Source: Pelecanus crispus
Lineage: Eukaryota; Chordata; Aves; Pelecaniformes; Pelecanidae
NCBI RefSeq assembly: GCF_030463565.1
Contig: NC_134646.1
Location: forward strand, 62,203,710-62,267,709
Length of the DNA: 64,000 nt
Direction: 5' to 3'
Every line of letters begins with the position of its first letter. The first letter of the stretch is position 1. The position numbers were made by a program, and so were the translations under genes. The notes beneath the pieces were generated by a model. That model saw nothing but the letters and a program-made list of their open reading frames with translations, ran no database searches and had not been told where the DNA came from. Shown in pieces: positions 1 to 8,147 of the stretch.

Positions 1-45
1 TCTTTCTTATTTTTATTGTCATCTTTTTAACTATGTTGTTACTTG

Positions 46-912
46 TAGAGGACTGTAGACTCTATACATTGGGTATACGTGGTGAGGTGCTGGCAGCGGG
101 GGGCTGCAGGGGGGGCCTCTCTGAGGAGGGGCCGAGGCTGCCCCGTGCCGGACACAGCCGATTCCACAGCAGGCCCACTGCAGGGCACGGCTGAGCCCGT
201 CCGCAAAGCTCACGCTGCCTCTGTGAAAACTTATTTAAGAAAGGGCAAGAACACCAGAGAACAGGGAGGAGTGAAGAAAAAAGTGTGAGAAACAGCCCCG
301 CGAACAGCAAGGCTGGAGACGAAGGAAGGGGAGATGTTCCAGCCCTGGAGCAGAAATTCCCTTGCAGCCCACAGGAGACCAGGCTGGAGCAGATGCCCAC
401 TCTGCAGCCCGCGGAGGACACCGCGCCAGAGCAGGTAGATATTCCCTGAAGGAACTGCAGTCCGTGGGGAGCCCAGGTTTTCCTGACAGGAACTGCGGGC
501 CATGGGAAGGACCCATGCTGGAGCAGAGAAGAATAGGAGGAAGGAGTGGCAGAGGGGACGTGTTATGGACTGTCACCCCCATTACCCATCCCCCTGCACT
601 CCTCTGGAGGAGGAGGAGATAGAGGAGTCAGGAATGTAGGAGTGAAGTTGAGCCTGGAAAAAAGGAGAGGTGGGGAAAAGGTGGTGTTTTAATCCTTTGC
701 CTTTGTTTCTCACTATCCAAATCTATTTCAATTGGCAATAAATCAAATTAATTTTTTCCCTAAGAGGACTCTGTTTTGCCCATGATGGTAAGTGGTGGTG
801 AGTTCCCTGTCTTTATATTGACCCATGAGGTTTTCCATCTTATTTTCTCCCCCTGTCCTGTTGAGGAGGGGGAGTAAGTTGCTGGTGTCTGGCCAAGATA
901 AACGCACCGCAG
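46..912 (+). repeat. Old avian ERV LTR (solo or truncated)
   Basis: This GC-richer block stands out from its AT-rich surroundings. It reads like a dispersed avian ERV LTR known from many bird genomes. It has GC-rich stretches describing ...GTGCCGGACACAGCC... (about 147-162) and a purine-rich middle. A polyadenylation signal AATAAA lies at 737-742, followed by the characteristic CTGTTTTGCCC and GTCCTGTTGAGGAGG blocks and a terminus near CGCACCGCA at about 903-911. No internal retroviral region adjoins it, so it is a solo or truncated copy. The family assignment is from memory of bird repeats and the 5' boundary is approximate. The short ORFs inside it are not taken as genes. Confidence 0.6.
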
Positions 913-1194
913 TATAATATGCATAAAACTTTGAAACAATTCTGTTTAGTTAATTTTATTTTTTTTTTCCTCTCACATAATGAGAATTACAAGTTTCATA
1001 TTGAATCTCATGTAATAGACATGAAAACACTGTGATACAACTGTTGAAATATGAATTAATTTGGTCTAATGAACGACCAAATACTGAAATGCTAACAAAT
1101 GAAAAGTAACATCCCTCAGCATCATCAGACAGCAGAACTTAGCATCCAACATACCCAGTCCATTCTCTTTACAAGTAAGTCCCTCCATACTTAC
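913..1194. other. AT-rich spacer, no gene seen
   Basis: This is AT-rich sequence between the old LTR and the candidate minus-strand exon. If that exon is real, this stretch is the beginning of its downstream intron, because the donor GTAAGTAT reads leftward from 1194. Nothing else is recognisable. Confidence 0.5.
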
Positions 1195-1471
1195 CTGGAC
1201 TTGCAGGCAATTCATTGTGTTTGTCATGGAGAGCACTCAGCAAGTGGCAGGTGTCTTGAATTCTTTCTGTAATGTTCTCCAGCTGTTGCCTGAGAGATCT
1301 GCTCAGCTCTGTTGTTAAAGAGATCAGTCTAAGCATGTACTCCACTCTACCTTCATTATCCAGATCGCTTTTCAAAAGCACATCTCTTGCTAGCAAGTTT
1401 AGGTGCCAGACTTTTTCCAGGAGGTGGCCTGATTTGCCTGCAGGTATACTCTTACCTTCAGCCATTTCCAT
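1195..1471 (-). CDS. Candidate coding exon of an unidentified gene
   Basis: On the minus strand an ATG at 1471-1469 opens about 92 codons that end exactly at a strong 5' splice site (CCAG|GTAAGTAT, exon end 1195). The predicted peptide is helical and leucine-rich, with heptad-like spacing after about residue 16 (for example LLEKVWHLNLLARDVLL, then RQQLENITERIQD). It does not look like chance translation of AT-rich DNA. The first six codons also run into GTAAGA, so a shorter first exon is possible. I do not recognise the family. In mammals DTHD1 lies divergently upstream of ARAP2, so a DTHD1 5' exon is the natural guess, but this rests only on synteny. The downstream exons would lie left of the window. 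Confidence 0.4.
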
Positions 1472-1815
1472 TTTATGTTCAGAATATACTACTACAATTT
1501 TTTTTTTTTCTGCTCAGACACTTCCACAAGGTGTTGTCCTTGGTTCAGACTACTACACTGTTTAGTGTTTGTAGCCCAAACAGTGTTTTAAAAAGTACTG
1601 TATTCCACACGCACTGACAAATCAAACTCCAGCTCAGAAACTCTGAGTTGATGTTGACTATGAAAAAGTTACTAGGTGACAGAAGGGAGTGGCTCTCCTG
1701 TAACTACAGGCAAGGATTGCCAAGAAGTGCCAATGTATGCCATGCACCTTTAAGGGAGGTTATGTAACTCAGTTGACTTAAATTTCAGGAGTTCTGAGCA
1801 ATTTCTCACTTCAGT
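1472..1815. other. Spacer upstream of the candidate exon
   Basis: AT-rich DNA between the candidate minus-strand exon and the ERV insertion, with a short T run near 1499-1511. No promoter or gene is evident. Confidence 0.5.
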
Positions 1816-1819
1816 GGCT
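1816..1819. repeat. Left target-site duplication GGCT
   Basis: GGCT directly precedes the TG terminus of the left LTR. It matches GGCT at 8720-8723 right after the CA terminus of the right LTR. Longer matches fail, so the duplication is 4 bp. Confidence 0.75.
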
Positions 1820-2391
1820 TGTCGTGGTTTAGCCCCAGCCAGCAACTCAGTACCACGCAGCCGCTCGCTCACTCCCCCTACCCCGATGGGATGGGGGAGA
1901 GAATCGGAGGAGTAAGAGTGAGAAACACTCCTGGGTTGAGATAAGAACAGTTTAATAATTGAAGTAAAGTAAAATAGTAATGATAATAGTAACAGTATAA
2001 TAATGATAATAATAATAATGATACACGAAGCAAGTGATGCACAATGCAATTGCTCACCACCCACCGACCGATACCCAGACAGTTCCCGAGCAGCGATCGC
2101 TGCTCCCCGGCCAACCCCCCCCAGTTTATATACTGAGCATGACGTCATATGGTATGGAATAGCCCTTTGGTCAGTTTGGATCAACTATTCTGGCTGTGCC
2201 CCCTCCCAGTTTCTTGTGCGCCTGGCAGAGCATGGGAAGCTGAAAAAAGTCCTTGACTGGCATAAGCAGTACTCAGCAACAACTAAAAACATCAGCATGT
2301 TATCAACATTCTTCTCCTACTAAATCCAAAACACAGCACTATGCCTGCTGCTAGGAAGAAAATTCACTCTATCCCAGCCGAAACCAGGACA
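1820..2391 (-). repeat. 3' LTR of the ERV
   Basis: This 572-bp copy is aligned base for base with 8148-8719 (constant offset 6328) and appears identical. On the minus strand it starts TGTCCTGG and ends CACGACA. It carries the same TATA (2125-2132) and CRE (2140-2147) as the 5' LTR, an ATTATT-rich microsatellite (about 1974-2021) and a polyadenylation-signal variant at 1951-1956. Confidence 0.95.
1951..1956 (-). terminator. ATTAAA polyadenylation signal of the 3' LTR
   Basis: On the minus strand ATTAAA lies downstream of the TATA box and is followed within about 30 nt by GTGTTTCTC-type U/GU-rich sequence. This is the usual arrangement of an R/U5 processing site. No canonical AATAAA was seen in the LTR. 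An equivalent copy is at 8279-8284. Confidence 0.5.
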
Positions 2392-2394
2392 GTA

Positions 2395-2408
2395 TCCACC
2401 CCTTATTC
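2395..2408 (-). promoter_or_regulatory. Polypurine tract (plus-strand primer)
   Basis: On the minus strand GAATAAGGGGTGGA lies 3 nt before the TG terminus of the 3' LTR. This is the expected position and base composition of a retroviral polypurine tract, though one T interrupts the G run. Confidence 0.75.
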
Positions 2409-2858
2409 TATACCATCTACGTCATGCACAGGTCCTCCCCTTTCCAATGTGTTCCAATTAATCACCACCGCTTTCCCTATCTTGATATACACACAGATAT
2501 CATTCCCTTCGTCTATGGCCCATCCCTCTAAAATGTCCATTGAGTTCATTTAGCCCATGACTTTGGGTTCCATCTGTTATCACAGTCTTTCAGAGCAGGA
2601 GAGGTGGTGTGCAGTGTTGGACTGTTGCATGCTGAAGTCAGTTCTCATTCCAACATGGTTTCATCAAAGTTCATTTTCATTAAGCTGGGCAATTCTTACT
2701 GCAATACCATTGATGCGGCATATAGCAATCATAATATATAGTATTATATACTTAATATTAACCTACTATATTATTATATTAACATGCAGTTAAGAGATAA
2801 CATATAGTTAAGAGATAACATACAGTATTATAAAGCAATTAATATTATACAATTCAGT
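2409..2858 (-). other. Pol-to-LTR spacer; no env gene
   Basis: About 450 bp separate the pol stop from the polypurine tract. On the element strand no ORF of note, signal peptide or transmembrane envelope segment is present. The part near pol is very AT-rich (about 2730-2850). It contains a tandem copy of a roughly 19-bp unit, AGTTAAGAGATAACATAYA, at about 2788-2824. Env was either lost in the lineage or never acquired. Confidence 0.8.
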
Positions 2859-5800
2859 TCATTGGCTATTTTCACCCAAAATCAAATTCCCTTGAGGTAC
2901 ACATTGGGCTTCCCCATCCTTTCGCATCACCCACCAAGTGCACCCAGGTCCTTGAGCAAAAGCAATCCCACGAATGGGTTTGCCTTTGCCAGAGGGGGAA
3001 GTAACCCAGACTGTCTTCCCCAGCATATTTTTCATGTGCACTACAGGAACTTTATCTCCTTCTACAGTACGTAAAAGTTTTGATTGGGCAGGGCCAGCTC
3101 GATTGGCAGATCCCCTGGTGTTGACTAACCAGGTGGCTTTTGCTAAATGCGTATCCCAATGTTTAAACGTCCCACCACCCATTGCTCTCAGGGTAGTCTT
3201 TAACAATCCATTGTATCGCTCAATTTTCCCGGAGGCTGGTGCATGGTAAGGGATGTGATACACCCACTCAATGCCGTGCTCTTTGGCCCAGGTGTCTATG
3301 AGGTTGTTTCGGAAATGAGTCCCGTTGTCTGACTCAATTCTTTCTGGGGTGCCATGTCGCCACAGGACTTGCTTTTCAAGGCCCAGGATGGTGTTCCGGG
3401 CGGTGGCATGGGGCACGGGATATGTTTCCAACCACCCAGTGGTTGCTTCCACCATGGTGAGCACATAGCGCTTGCCTTGGCGGGTCTGTGGGAGCGTGAT
3501 GTAATCAATCTGCCAGGCCTCCCCATATTTATATTTCAGCCATCGTTCACTATACCCGAGGGGCTTGAACTGCTTGGCTTGCTTGATTGCAGCGCATGTT
3601 TCACACTCATGAATAACCTGTGCAATACTGTCCATAGTTAAGTCCACCCCTCGATCACGAGCCCATTTATACGTTGCATCCCTTCCTTGATGGCCTGAGG
3701 CGTCATGGGCCCACCGAGCTATAAATAATTCACCCTTATGTTGCCAGTCCAAATCCACCTGAGCCACTTCAATCTTAGCAGCCTGATCTACTTGCTGGTT
3801 GTTTTGATGTTCTTCAGTGGCCCGACTCTTAGGTACATGAGCATCTACATGACGAACTTTTACAACCAGGTTCTCTATCCGGGCAGCAATATCTTGCCAC
3901 AATGCGGCAGCCCAGATTGGTTTGCCTCTGCGCTGCCAGTTGCTCTGCTTCCATTGCTGCAGCCACCCCCACAGGGCATTTGCCACCATCCATGAGTCAG
4001 TATAGAGATAAAGGATTGGCCACTTTTCTCTTTCAGCAATATCTAAAGCCAGCTGGATGGCTTTCACCTCTGCAAACTGACTCGACTCCCCTTCTCCTTC
4101 AGCAGTTTCTGCGACTTGTCGTATAGGACTCCATACAGCAGCTTTCCACCTCCGATGCTTTCCCACGAGACGACAGGACCCATCAGTGAACAGGGCATAT
4201 TGCTTTTCATTTTCTGGCAATTTATTATACAGTGGGGCCTCTTCAGCACGTGTCACCTCCTCCTCTGGTGATATTCTAAGGTTTTTTCCTTCTGGCCAGT
4301 CCATGATCACTTCCAAGATTCCTGGGCGACTGGGGTTTCCTATTCGAGCCCGTTGTGTGATCAATGCAACCCACTTACTCCATGTAGCATCAGTTGCATG
4401 ATGTGTAGAGGGGACCCTCCCTTTGAACATCCAGCCCAACACCGGCAGTCGGGGTGCCAGCAGGAGCTGTGCTTCAGTACCAACCACTTCTGAAGCAGCT
4501 CGAACCCCTTCATATGCTGCCAGTATCTCCTTCTCAGTTGGAGTATAGCGGGCTTCGGATCCTCTGTATCCCCGACTCCAAAACCCTAGGGGTCGACCTC
4601 GAGTCTCCCCTGGTGCTTTCTGCCAGAGGCTCCAGGTAGGGCCATTCTCCCCGGCTGCAGTGTAGAGCACATTTTTAATATCCTGCCCTGCCCGGACTGG
4701 CCCAAGGGCTACTGCATGAACTATCTCACGTTTAATTTGTTCAAAGGCTTGTTGTTGCTCAGGGCCCCATTTGAATTCATTCTTCTTCCGGGTCACTTGA
4801 TAGAGAGGGCTTACGATCTGGCTGTAATTTGGAATATGCATTCTCCAAAAACCCACAACGCCTAAGAAAGCTTGTGTTTCCTTTTTGCTAGTTGGTGGGG
4901 ACATAGCTGTTATTTTGTTGATCACATCCATTGGGATCTGACGACGTCCATCTTGCCATTTTATTCCTAAAAACTGGATCTCTTGTGCAGGTCCCTTGAC
5001 CTTACTCTGTTTTATGGCAAAACCAGCCTTCAGAAGGATTTGGACTATTTTCTTTCCCTTCTCAAAAACGTCTTCTGCTGTGTTGCCCCACACAATGATG
5101 TCATCAATGTACTGCAGATGTTCTGGAGCTTCACCCTGTTCCAGTGCTGTCTGGATCAGTCCATGGCAAATGGTGGGGCTGTGCTTCCACCCCTGGGGCA
5201 GTCGGTTCCAGGTGTACTGAACACCCCTCCAGGTAAAAGCAAACTGGGGCCTGCACTCTGCTGCCAAAGGGATGGAGAAAAATGCATTAGCAATATCAAT
5301 TGTGGCATACCACTTGGCTGCCTTTGACTCCAGTTCATATTGAAGTTCTAGCATGTCTGGCACGGCAGCACTCAGCGGCGGTGTAACTTCGTTCAGGCCA
5401 CGATAGTCCACTGTTAGTCTCCACTCCCCATTAGACTTTCGCACTGGCCATATGGGACTGTTAAAGGGTGAGCGAGTCTTGCTGATCACTCCCTGGCTCT
5501 CCAGTCGACGAATCAGGTTATGGATGGGAATCAGGGAGTCTCGGTTGGTGCGATATTGCCGCCTGTGCACAGTTGTGGTAGCAATCGGCACCTGTTGTTC
5601 CTCAACCTTCAGCAACCCTACAATCGAAGGGTCCTCTGAGAGACCGGGCAAAGTGGACAACTGTTTAATTTCCTCTGTCTCCAAAGCAGCTATACCAAAA
5701 GCCCACCGGTACCCTTTTGGGTCCTTGAAATACCCTCTCCTGAGGTAGTCTATGCCAAGGATGCACGGAGCGTCTGGGCCAGTCACAATGGGGTGCTTTT

Positions 5801-6044
5801 GCCACTCATTCCCAGTTAGGCTCACTTCAGCTTCCAGTACAGTGAGCTGTTGGGATCCCCCTGTCACTCCAGAAATACAAATGGGTTCTGCCCCTCTATA
5901 GTTTGATGGCATTAGCGTGCACTGTGCACCAGTGTCCACTAGAGCCTTATACTCCTGTGGGTCTGACGTTCCAGGCCATCGAATCCACACAGTCCAGTAA
6001 ACCCGGTTGTCCCTTTCCTCCACCTGGCTGGAGGCAGGGCCCCT
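2859..6044 (-). CDS. pol: ERV Pol: protease, RT, RNase H, integrase
   Basis: A 1061-codon open frame follows the gag TAG directly, in the same frame, with no early ATG, so it should be made as a Gag-Pol readthrough product. Residues are numbered from the codon after TAG. The retropepsin DTGA has its Asp at 37 and an ILGID motif at about 95-99. The RT catalytic Asp residues are 250 and, in YIDD, 314-315, with LPQGW at about 282-286. RNase H has D621, E659, D683 and D753. The integrase zinc finger is H780/H785/C814/C817. The integrase core is D847, D906 and E942 with exactly 35 residues between the last two. No frameshift or internal stop is present and no dUTPase domain was noticed. All catalytic residues checked are retained, so the enzyme set looks functional. 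It ends with TGA at 2861-2859. Confidence 0.95.
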   Translation of the reverse strand, partial: RGPASSQVEERDNRVYWTVWIRWPGTSDPQEYKALVDTGAQCTLMPSNYRGAEPICISGVTGGSQQLTVLEAEVSLTGNEWQKHPIVTGPDAPCILGIDYLRRGYFKDPKGYRWAFGIAALETEEIKQLSTLPGLSEDPSIVGLLKVEEQQVPIATTTVHRRQYRTNRDSLIPIHNLIRRLESQGVISKTRSPFNSPIWPVRKSNGEWRLTVDYRGLNEVTPPLSAAVPDMLELQYELESKAAKWYATIDIANAFFSIPLAAECRPQFAFTWRGVQYTWNRLPQGWKHSPTICHGLIQTALEQGEAPEHLQYIDDIIVWGNTAEDVFEKGKKIVQILLKAGFAIKQSKVKGPAQEIQFLGIKWQDGRRQIPMDVINKITAMSPPTSKKETQAFLGVVGFWRMHIPNYSQIVSPLYQVTRKKNEFKWGPEQQQAFEQIKREIVHAVALGPVRAGQDIKNVLYTAAGENGPTWSLWQKAPGETRGRPLGFWSRGYRGSEARYTPTEKEILAAYEGVRAASEVVGTEAQLLLAPRLPVLGWMFKGRVPSTHHATDATWSKWVALITQRARIGNPSRPGILEVIMDWPEGKNLRISPEEEVTRAEEAPLYNKLPENEKQYALFTDGSCRLVGKHRRWKAAVWSPIRQVAETAEGEGESSQFAEVKAIQLALDIAEREKWPILYLYTDSWMVANALWGWLQQWKQSNWQRRGKPIWAAALWQDIAARIENLVVKVRHVDAHVPKSRATEEHQNNQQVDQAAKIEVAQVDLDWQHKGELFIARWAHDASGHQGRDATYKWARDRGVDLTMDSIAQVIHECETCAAIKQAKQFKPLGYSERWLKYKYGEAWQIDYITLPQTRQGKRYVLTMVEATTGWLETYPVPHATARNTILGLEKQVLWRHGTPERIESDNGTHFRNNLIDTWAKEHGIEWVYHIPYHAPASGKIERYNGLLKTTLRAMGGGTFKHWDTHLAKATWLVNTRGSANRAGPAQSKLLRTVEGDKVPVVHMKNMLGKTVWVTSPSGKGKPIRGIAFAQGPGCTWWVMRKDGEAQCVPQGNLILGENSQ

Positions 6045-6047
6045 CTA
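6017..6047 (-). promoter_or_regulatory. Gag TAG readthrough site with hairpin
   Basis: The gag stop TAG (6047-6045) is followed by a 10-nt spacer and a perfect 6-bp stem, CCTCCA/TGGAGG (6034-6029 with 6022-6017), closed by a 6-nt loop GCCAGG. Gag and pol share the same frame across it. In gammaretroviruses an amber codon followed at similar distance by an RNA pseudoknot allows partial readthrough. Loop bases CCAGG could pair with CCTGG at 5975-5971, but that long-range pairing is speculative. Confidence 0.6.
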
Positions 6048-8027
6048 ACACTGGTCACAGTATTCGCTGTTCACTTCCTGTAAATGTGAATCAAAAGTCC
6101 CCTGATCAAGGTCGGAAGTAAAATTAGCCCTCTTACTCTGTCTCGGGAACTGCTCACTGGAAACTGGAGCTGCAATTTTCCTGGGAGAACCGCCTTTTCT
6201 AATAGTTTTTCCTTGCAACTCACGCACCCGTGCCTCTAAGGTTGAGGTGGGTTTTCCATCCCACTTTCTCATGTCCTCTCCATAATCACGCAGGCAAAAC
6301 CACAGGGTGCCCCGTGGTGTGTATCCTCTATATCCTCTCTCTTGAGCATAGGGACGTTGACTCCTAATGGCTGAGACACTGGTCCGTGCAGGTGGGGAGT
6401 AGGACAGATCTTCTCTGAGTTGTTGGAACTCTTGGCACAGTTTTTCCACAGCTGAGACACAGGCCTGTAGGGAGGAAGAGAGCTTTTCTTCGTAGTCCCG
6501 GAGTTGTCTAGCCACTTCATCCACCGTTGGTGCCTCGTCGTCTTTCCAGGCTAGTATTGCCAACGAGTTGGAATACGATGCTGGTGCGCTCCGTACCACC
6601 TTCCGCCACATGGATTGTGTGCACCTGACTTCATCTGGGTCTTTGGTTAACCGCTCATCATTCAGGTCACTGTAAATCACCTCCAGCACGCCTAATTCCC
6701 TCAGGTACTGGATACCTTTCTCTACGGTGGTCCATTTGCTTGGGCGGTATAAAACATCCTCCTTGAAGGGATACCTTTCCTTCACGCTTGACAGGAGTCG
6801 CCTCCAGAGGCTGAGCGGTTTTGCCCCTTTTCCAATTGCTTTGTCAATGCCCCCTTCCCTGGAAAGGGATCCCAGCTGCTTGGCTTCCCTACCCTCTAAA
6901 TCCAGGCTACTGGCCCCGTTATCCCAGCATCGGAGCAGCCAGGTGATGATGTGCTCGCCTGGATGACGACCGAAATCTTTTCGCATATCTCGCAGCTCAC
7001 TCAGGGATAGGGATCGGGTGGTCACCATCTCATTTATGGGTTCTTCCTCCTCTGGTTCTCGTGATGGCCCTGGTTCATCTTCATCCCTTACTAAACGAAC
7101 TGATTTCCTCGTGTATTTTTTCTTCTGTATAGGGGCAACTGATACCGGCGCAGGTTGGTTCTCTGGTTTAGCCGCAGTGTCTGTCACTGGGGTTTGAGTA
7201 GCCGCAGTGCTCATGGCTGTGGCTGGAGTAGCCGCAGTGCTCATGGCTGTGTCTGGAGTAGCCACAGTGCCTGGGGCAGGGGTTTGAGTAGCTGCAAGGC
7301 CTGTAGTGGGGGTTTGAGTAGCCACAGTGCTTGTTGTTTTGTCATCAGATCCAGAGACCTTCTCTTTCTTTTGAGGGTACTGATTAGCGTTGACCACGGC
7401 TCGATAGGCATGGGCCAGTCCCCAGCATGTTGCAATGATTTGTGTCTCTCTGGAGCTACCAGGGTGACAACATACTTCTTCCAAATACTTTACTAATTCT
7501 TCAGGATTCTGCACTTGTTCAGGGGTGAAGTTCCAAAACACTGGAGGTCCCCACTGCCCCAGGTACTTGCGCATACGTTCCCACACACCCTGCCACTCAT
7601 AACTATCCAGCCTTGGGGTAGATCTCTGGATGGTATTTTTAAACTGCTTACTGACCTTTATCAAAACGGAAACAACATTCCCAAGAATTATCAATAGAAG
7701 TATCTTAACTGCCCAGGGGTGTTCAAGATACAGGAAAGTTGTTGTAATGAAGGAGGAAACATCATAGAAGAAAGCAGCAAAGGTGCCATTCTGTATTTCC
7801 TCCACAACAAGCCTCTCAGAGTAAGAAGTATAATTGCTAACTCTCTCTATGAGGTAGTACCCGCAGTACAGTAGTGACTTCTGTATGAAACCCAAATACC
7901 AAAGAATGCTCAAGGTCAGGGTTTTGATAAGGAGCCTCCCAAGCAAAAGATCATGAATCACTGCAGAGCATAGCACACTACACAAACTGACAGCAAGCTT
8001 TAACGCGTGCTGCAAAAAAAAGAACAT
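6045..8027 (-). CDS. gag: ERV Gag with hydrophobic N-terminus
   Basis: The first ATG (8027-8025) gives 660 residues to TAG at 6047-6045. The frame extends 12 codons upstream only to a non-ATG codon preceded by a TAA. Residues 1-125 hold about four strongly hydrophobic stretches (about 1-24, 32-60, 83-101, 106-125) with two N-glycosylation sequons (NYT at 65, NGT at 80). This is unusual for Gag. A Thr/Ala/Pro-rich repeat with ATQTP-like units follows at about 235-285, then basic and acidic linkers. A capsid-like helical region runs about 335-520 and a coiled-coil-prone part about 508-545. The C-terminal region is basic. No CX2CX4HX4C zinc knuckle is present. The reading frame is intact. Assignment as gag rests on position and on resemblance to avian ERV gag, not on a scored match. 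Confidence 0.85.
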   Translation of the reverse strand: MFFFLQHALKLAVSLCSVLCSAVIHDLLLGRLLIKTLTLSILWYLGFIQKSLLYCGYYLIERVSNYTSYSERLVVEEIQNGTFAAFFYDVSSFITTTFLYLEHPWAVKILLLIILGNVVSVLIKVSKQFKNTIQRSTPRLDSYEWQGVWERMRKYLGQWGPPVFWNFTPEQVQNPEELVKYLEEVCCHPGSSRETQIIATCWGLAHAYRAVVNANQYPQKKEKVSGSDDKTTSTVATQTPTTGLAATQTPAPGTVATPDTAMSTAATPATAMSTAATQTPVTDTAAKPENQPAPVSVAPIQKKKYTRKSVRLVRDEDEPGPSREPEEEEPINEMVTTRSLSLSELRDMRKDFGRHPGEHIITWLLRCWDNGASSLDLEGREAKQLGSLSREGGIDKAIGKGAKPLSLWRRLLSSVKERYPFKEDVLYRPSKWTTVEKGIQYLRELGVLEVIYSDLNDERLTKDPDEVRCTQSMWRKVVRSAPASYSNSLAILAWKDDEAPTVDEVARQLRDYEEKLSSSLQACVSAVEKLCQEFQQLREDLSYSPPARTSVSAIRSQRPYAQERGYRGYTPRGTLWFCLRDYGEDMRKWDGKPTSTLEARVRELQGKTIRKGGSPRKIAAPVSSEQFPRQSKRANFTSDLDQGTFDSHLQEVNSEYCDQC

Positions 8028-8121
8028 GGTGCAGATCAGAAGAACTAATATCGTGACCGGCAACTGTTAACAGACTCCTTAATACACTCTGGTTAATCTG
8101 TTGTTATCTCAAACCCTTCGT
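8028..8121 (-). other. ERV 5' leader
   Basis: About 94 nt separate the primer binding site from the first gag ATG. A TAA sits just upstream in the gag frame. The leader is short for a retrovirus and no packaging structure could be judged by eye. Confidence 0.6.
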
Positions 8122-8139
8122 GCCCCACGTTGGGCGCCA
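8122..8139 (-). promoter_or_regulatory. Primer binding site, tRNA-Lys1,2 type
   Basis: On the minus strand TGGCGCCCAACGTGGGGC lies 8 nt after the 5' LTR end. It matches the 3' 18 nt complement of tRNA-Lys1,2 as used by several betaretroviruses and lentiviruses. Minus-strand DNA synthesis would start here. Confidence 0.9.
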
Positions 8140-8147
8140 AAAAGGAC

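Noticed and set aside
1878..2323. Open frames of 70-145 codons inside the LTRs, duplicated at 8093-8651
   Set aside because: They are parts of the LTR read in various frames, with isoleucine/leucine runs from the AT microsatellite. They appear twice only because the LTR does.
2409..2858. A residual env gene
   Set aside because: No open frame, signal peptide or transmembrane segment is present in this spacer on the element strand.
3296..5748. Many 60-115-codon plus-strand frames
   Set aside because: They are antisense to the pol gene, which has clear catalytic motifs on the minus strand.
8027..8063. Gag start 12 codons upstream at 8063
   Set aside because: That codon is TTG and a TAA precedes it in frame. 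The first ATG is at 8027.
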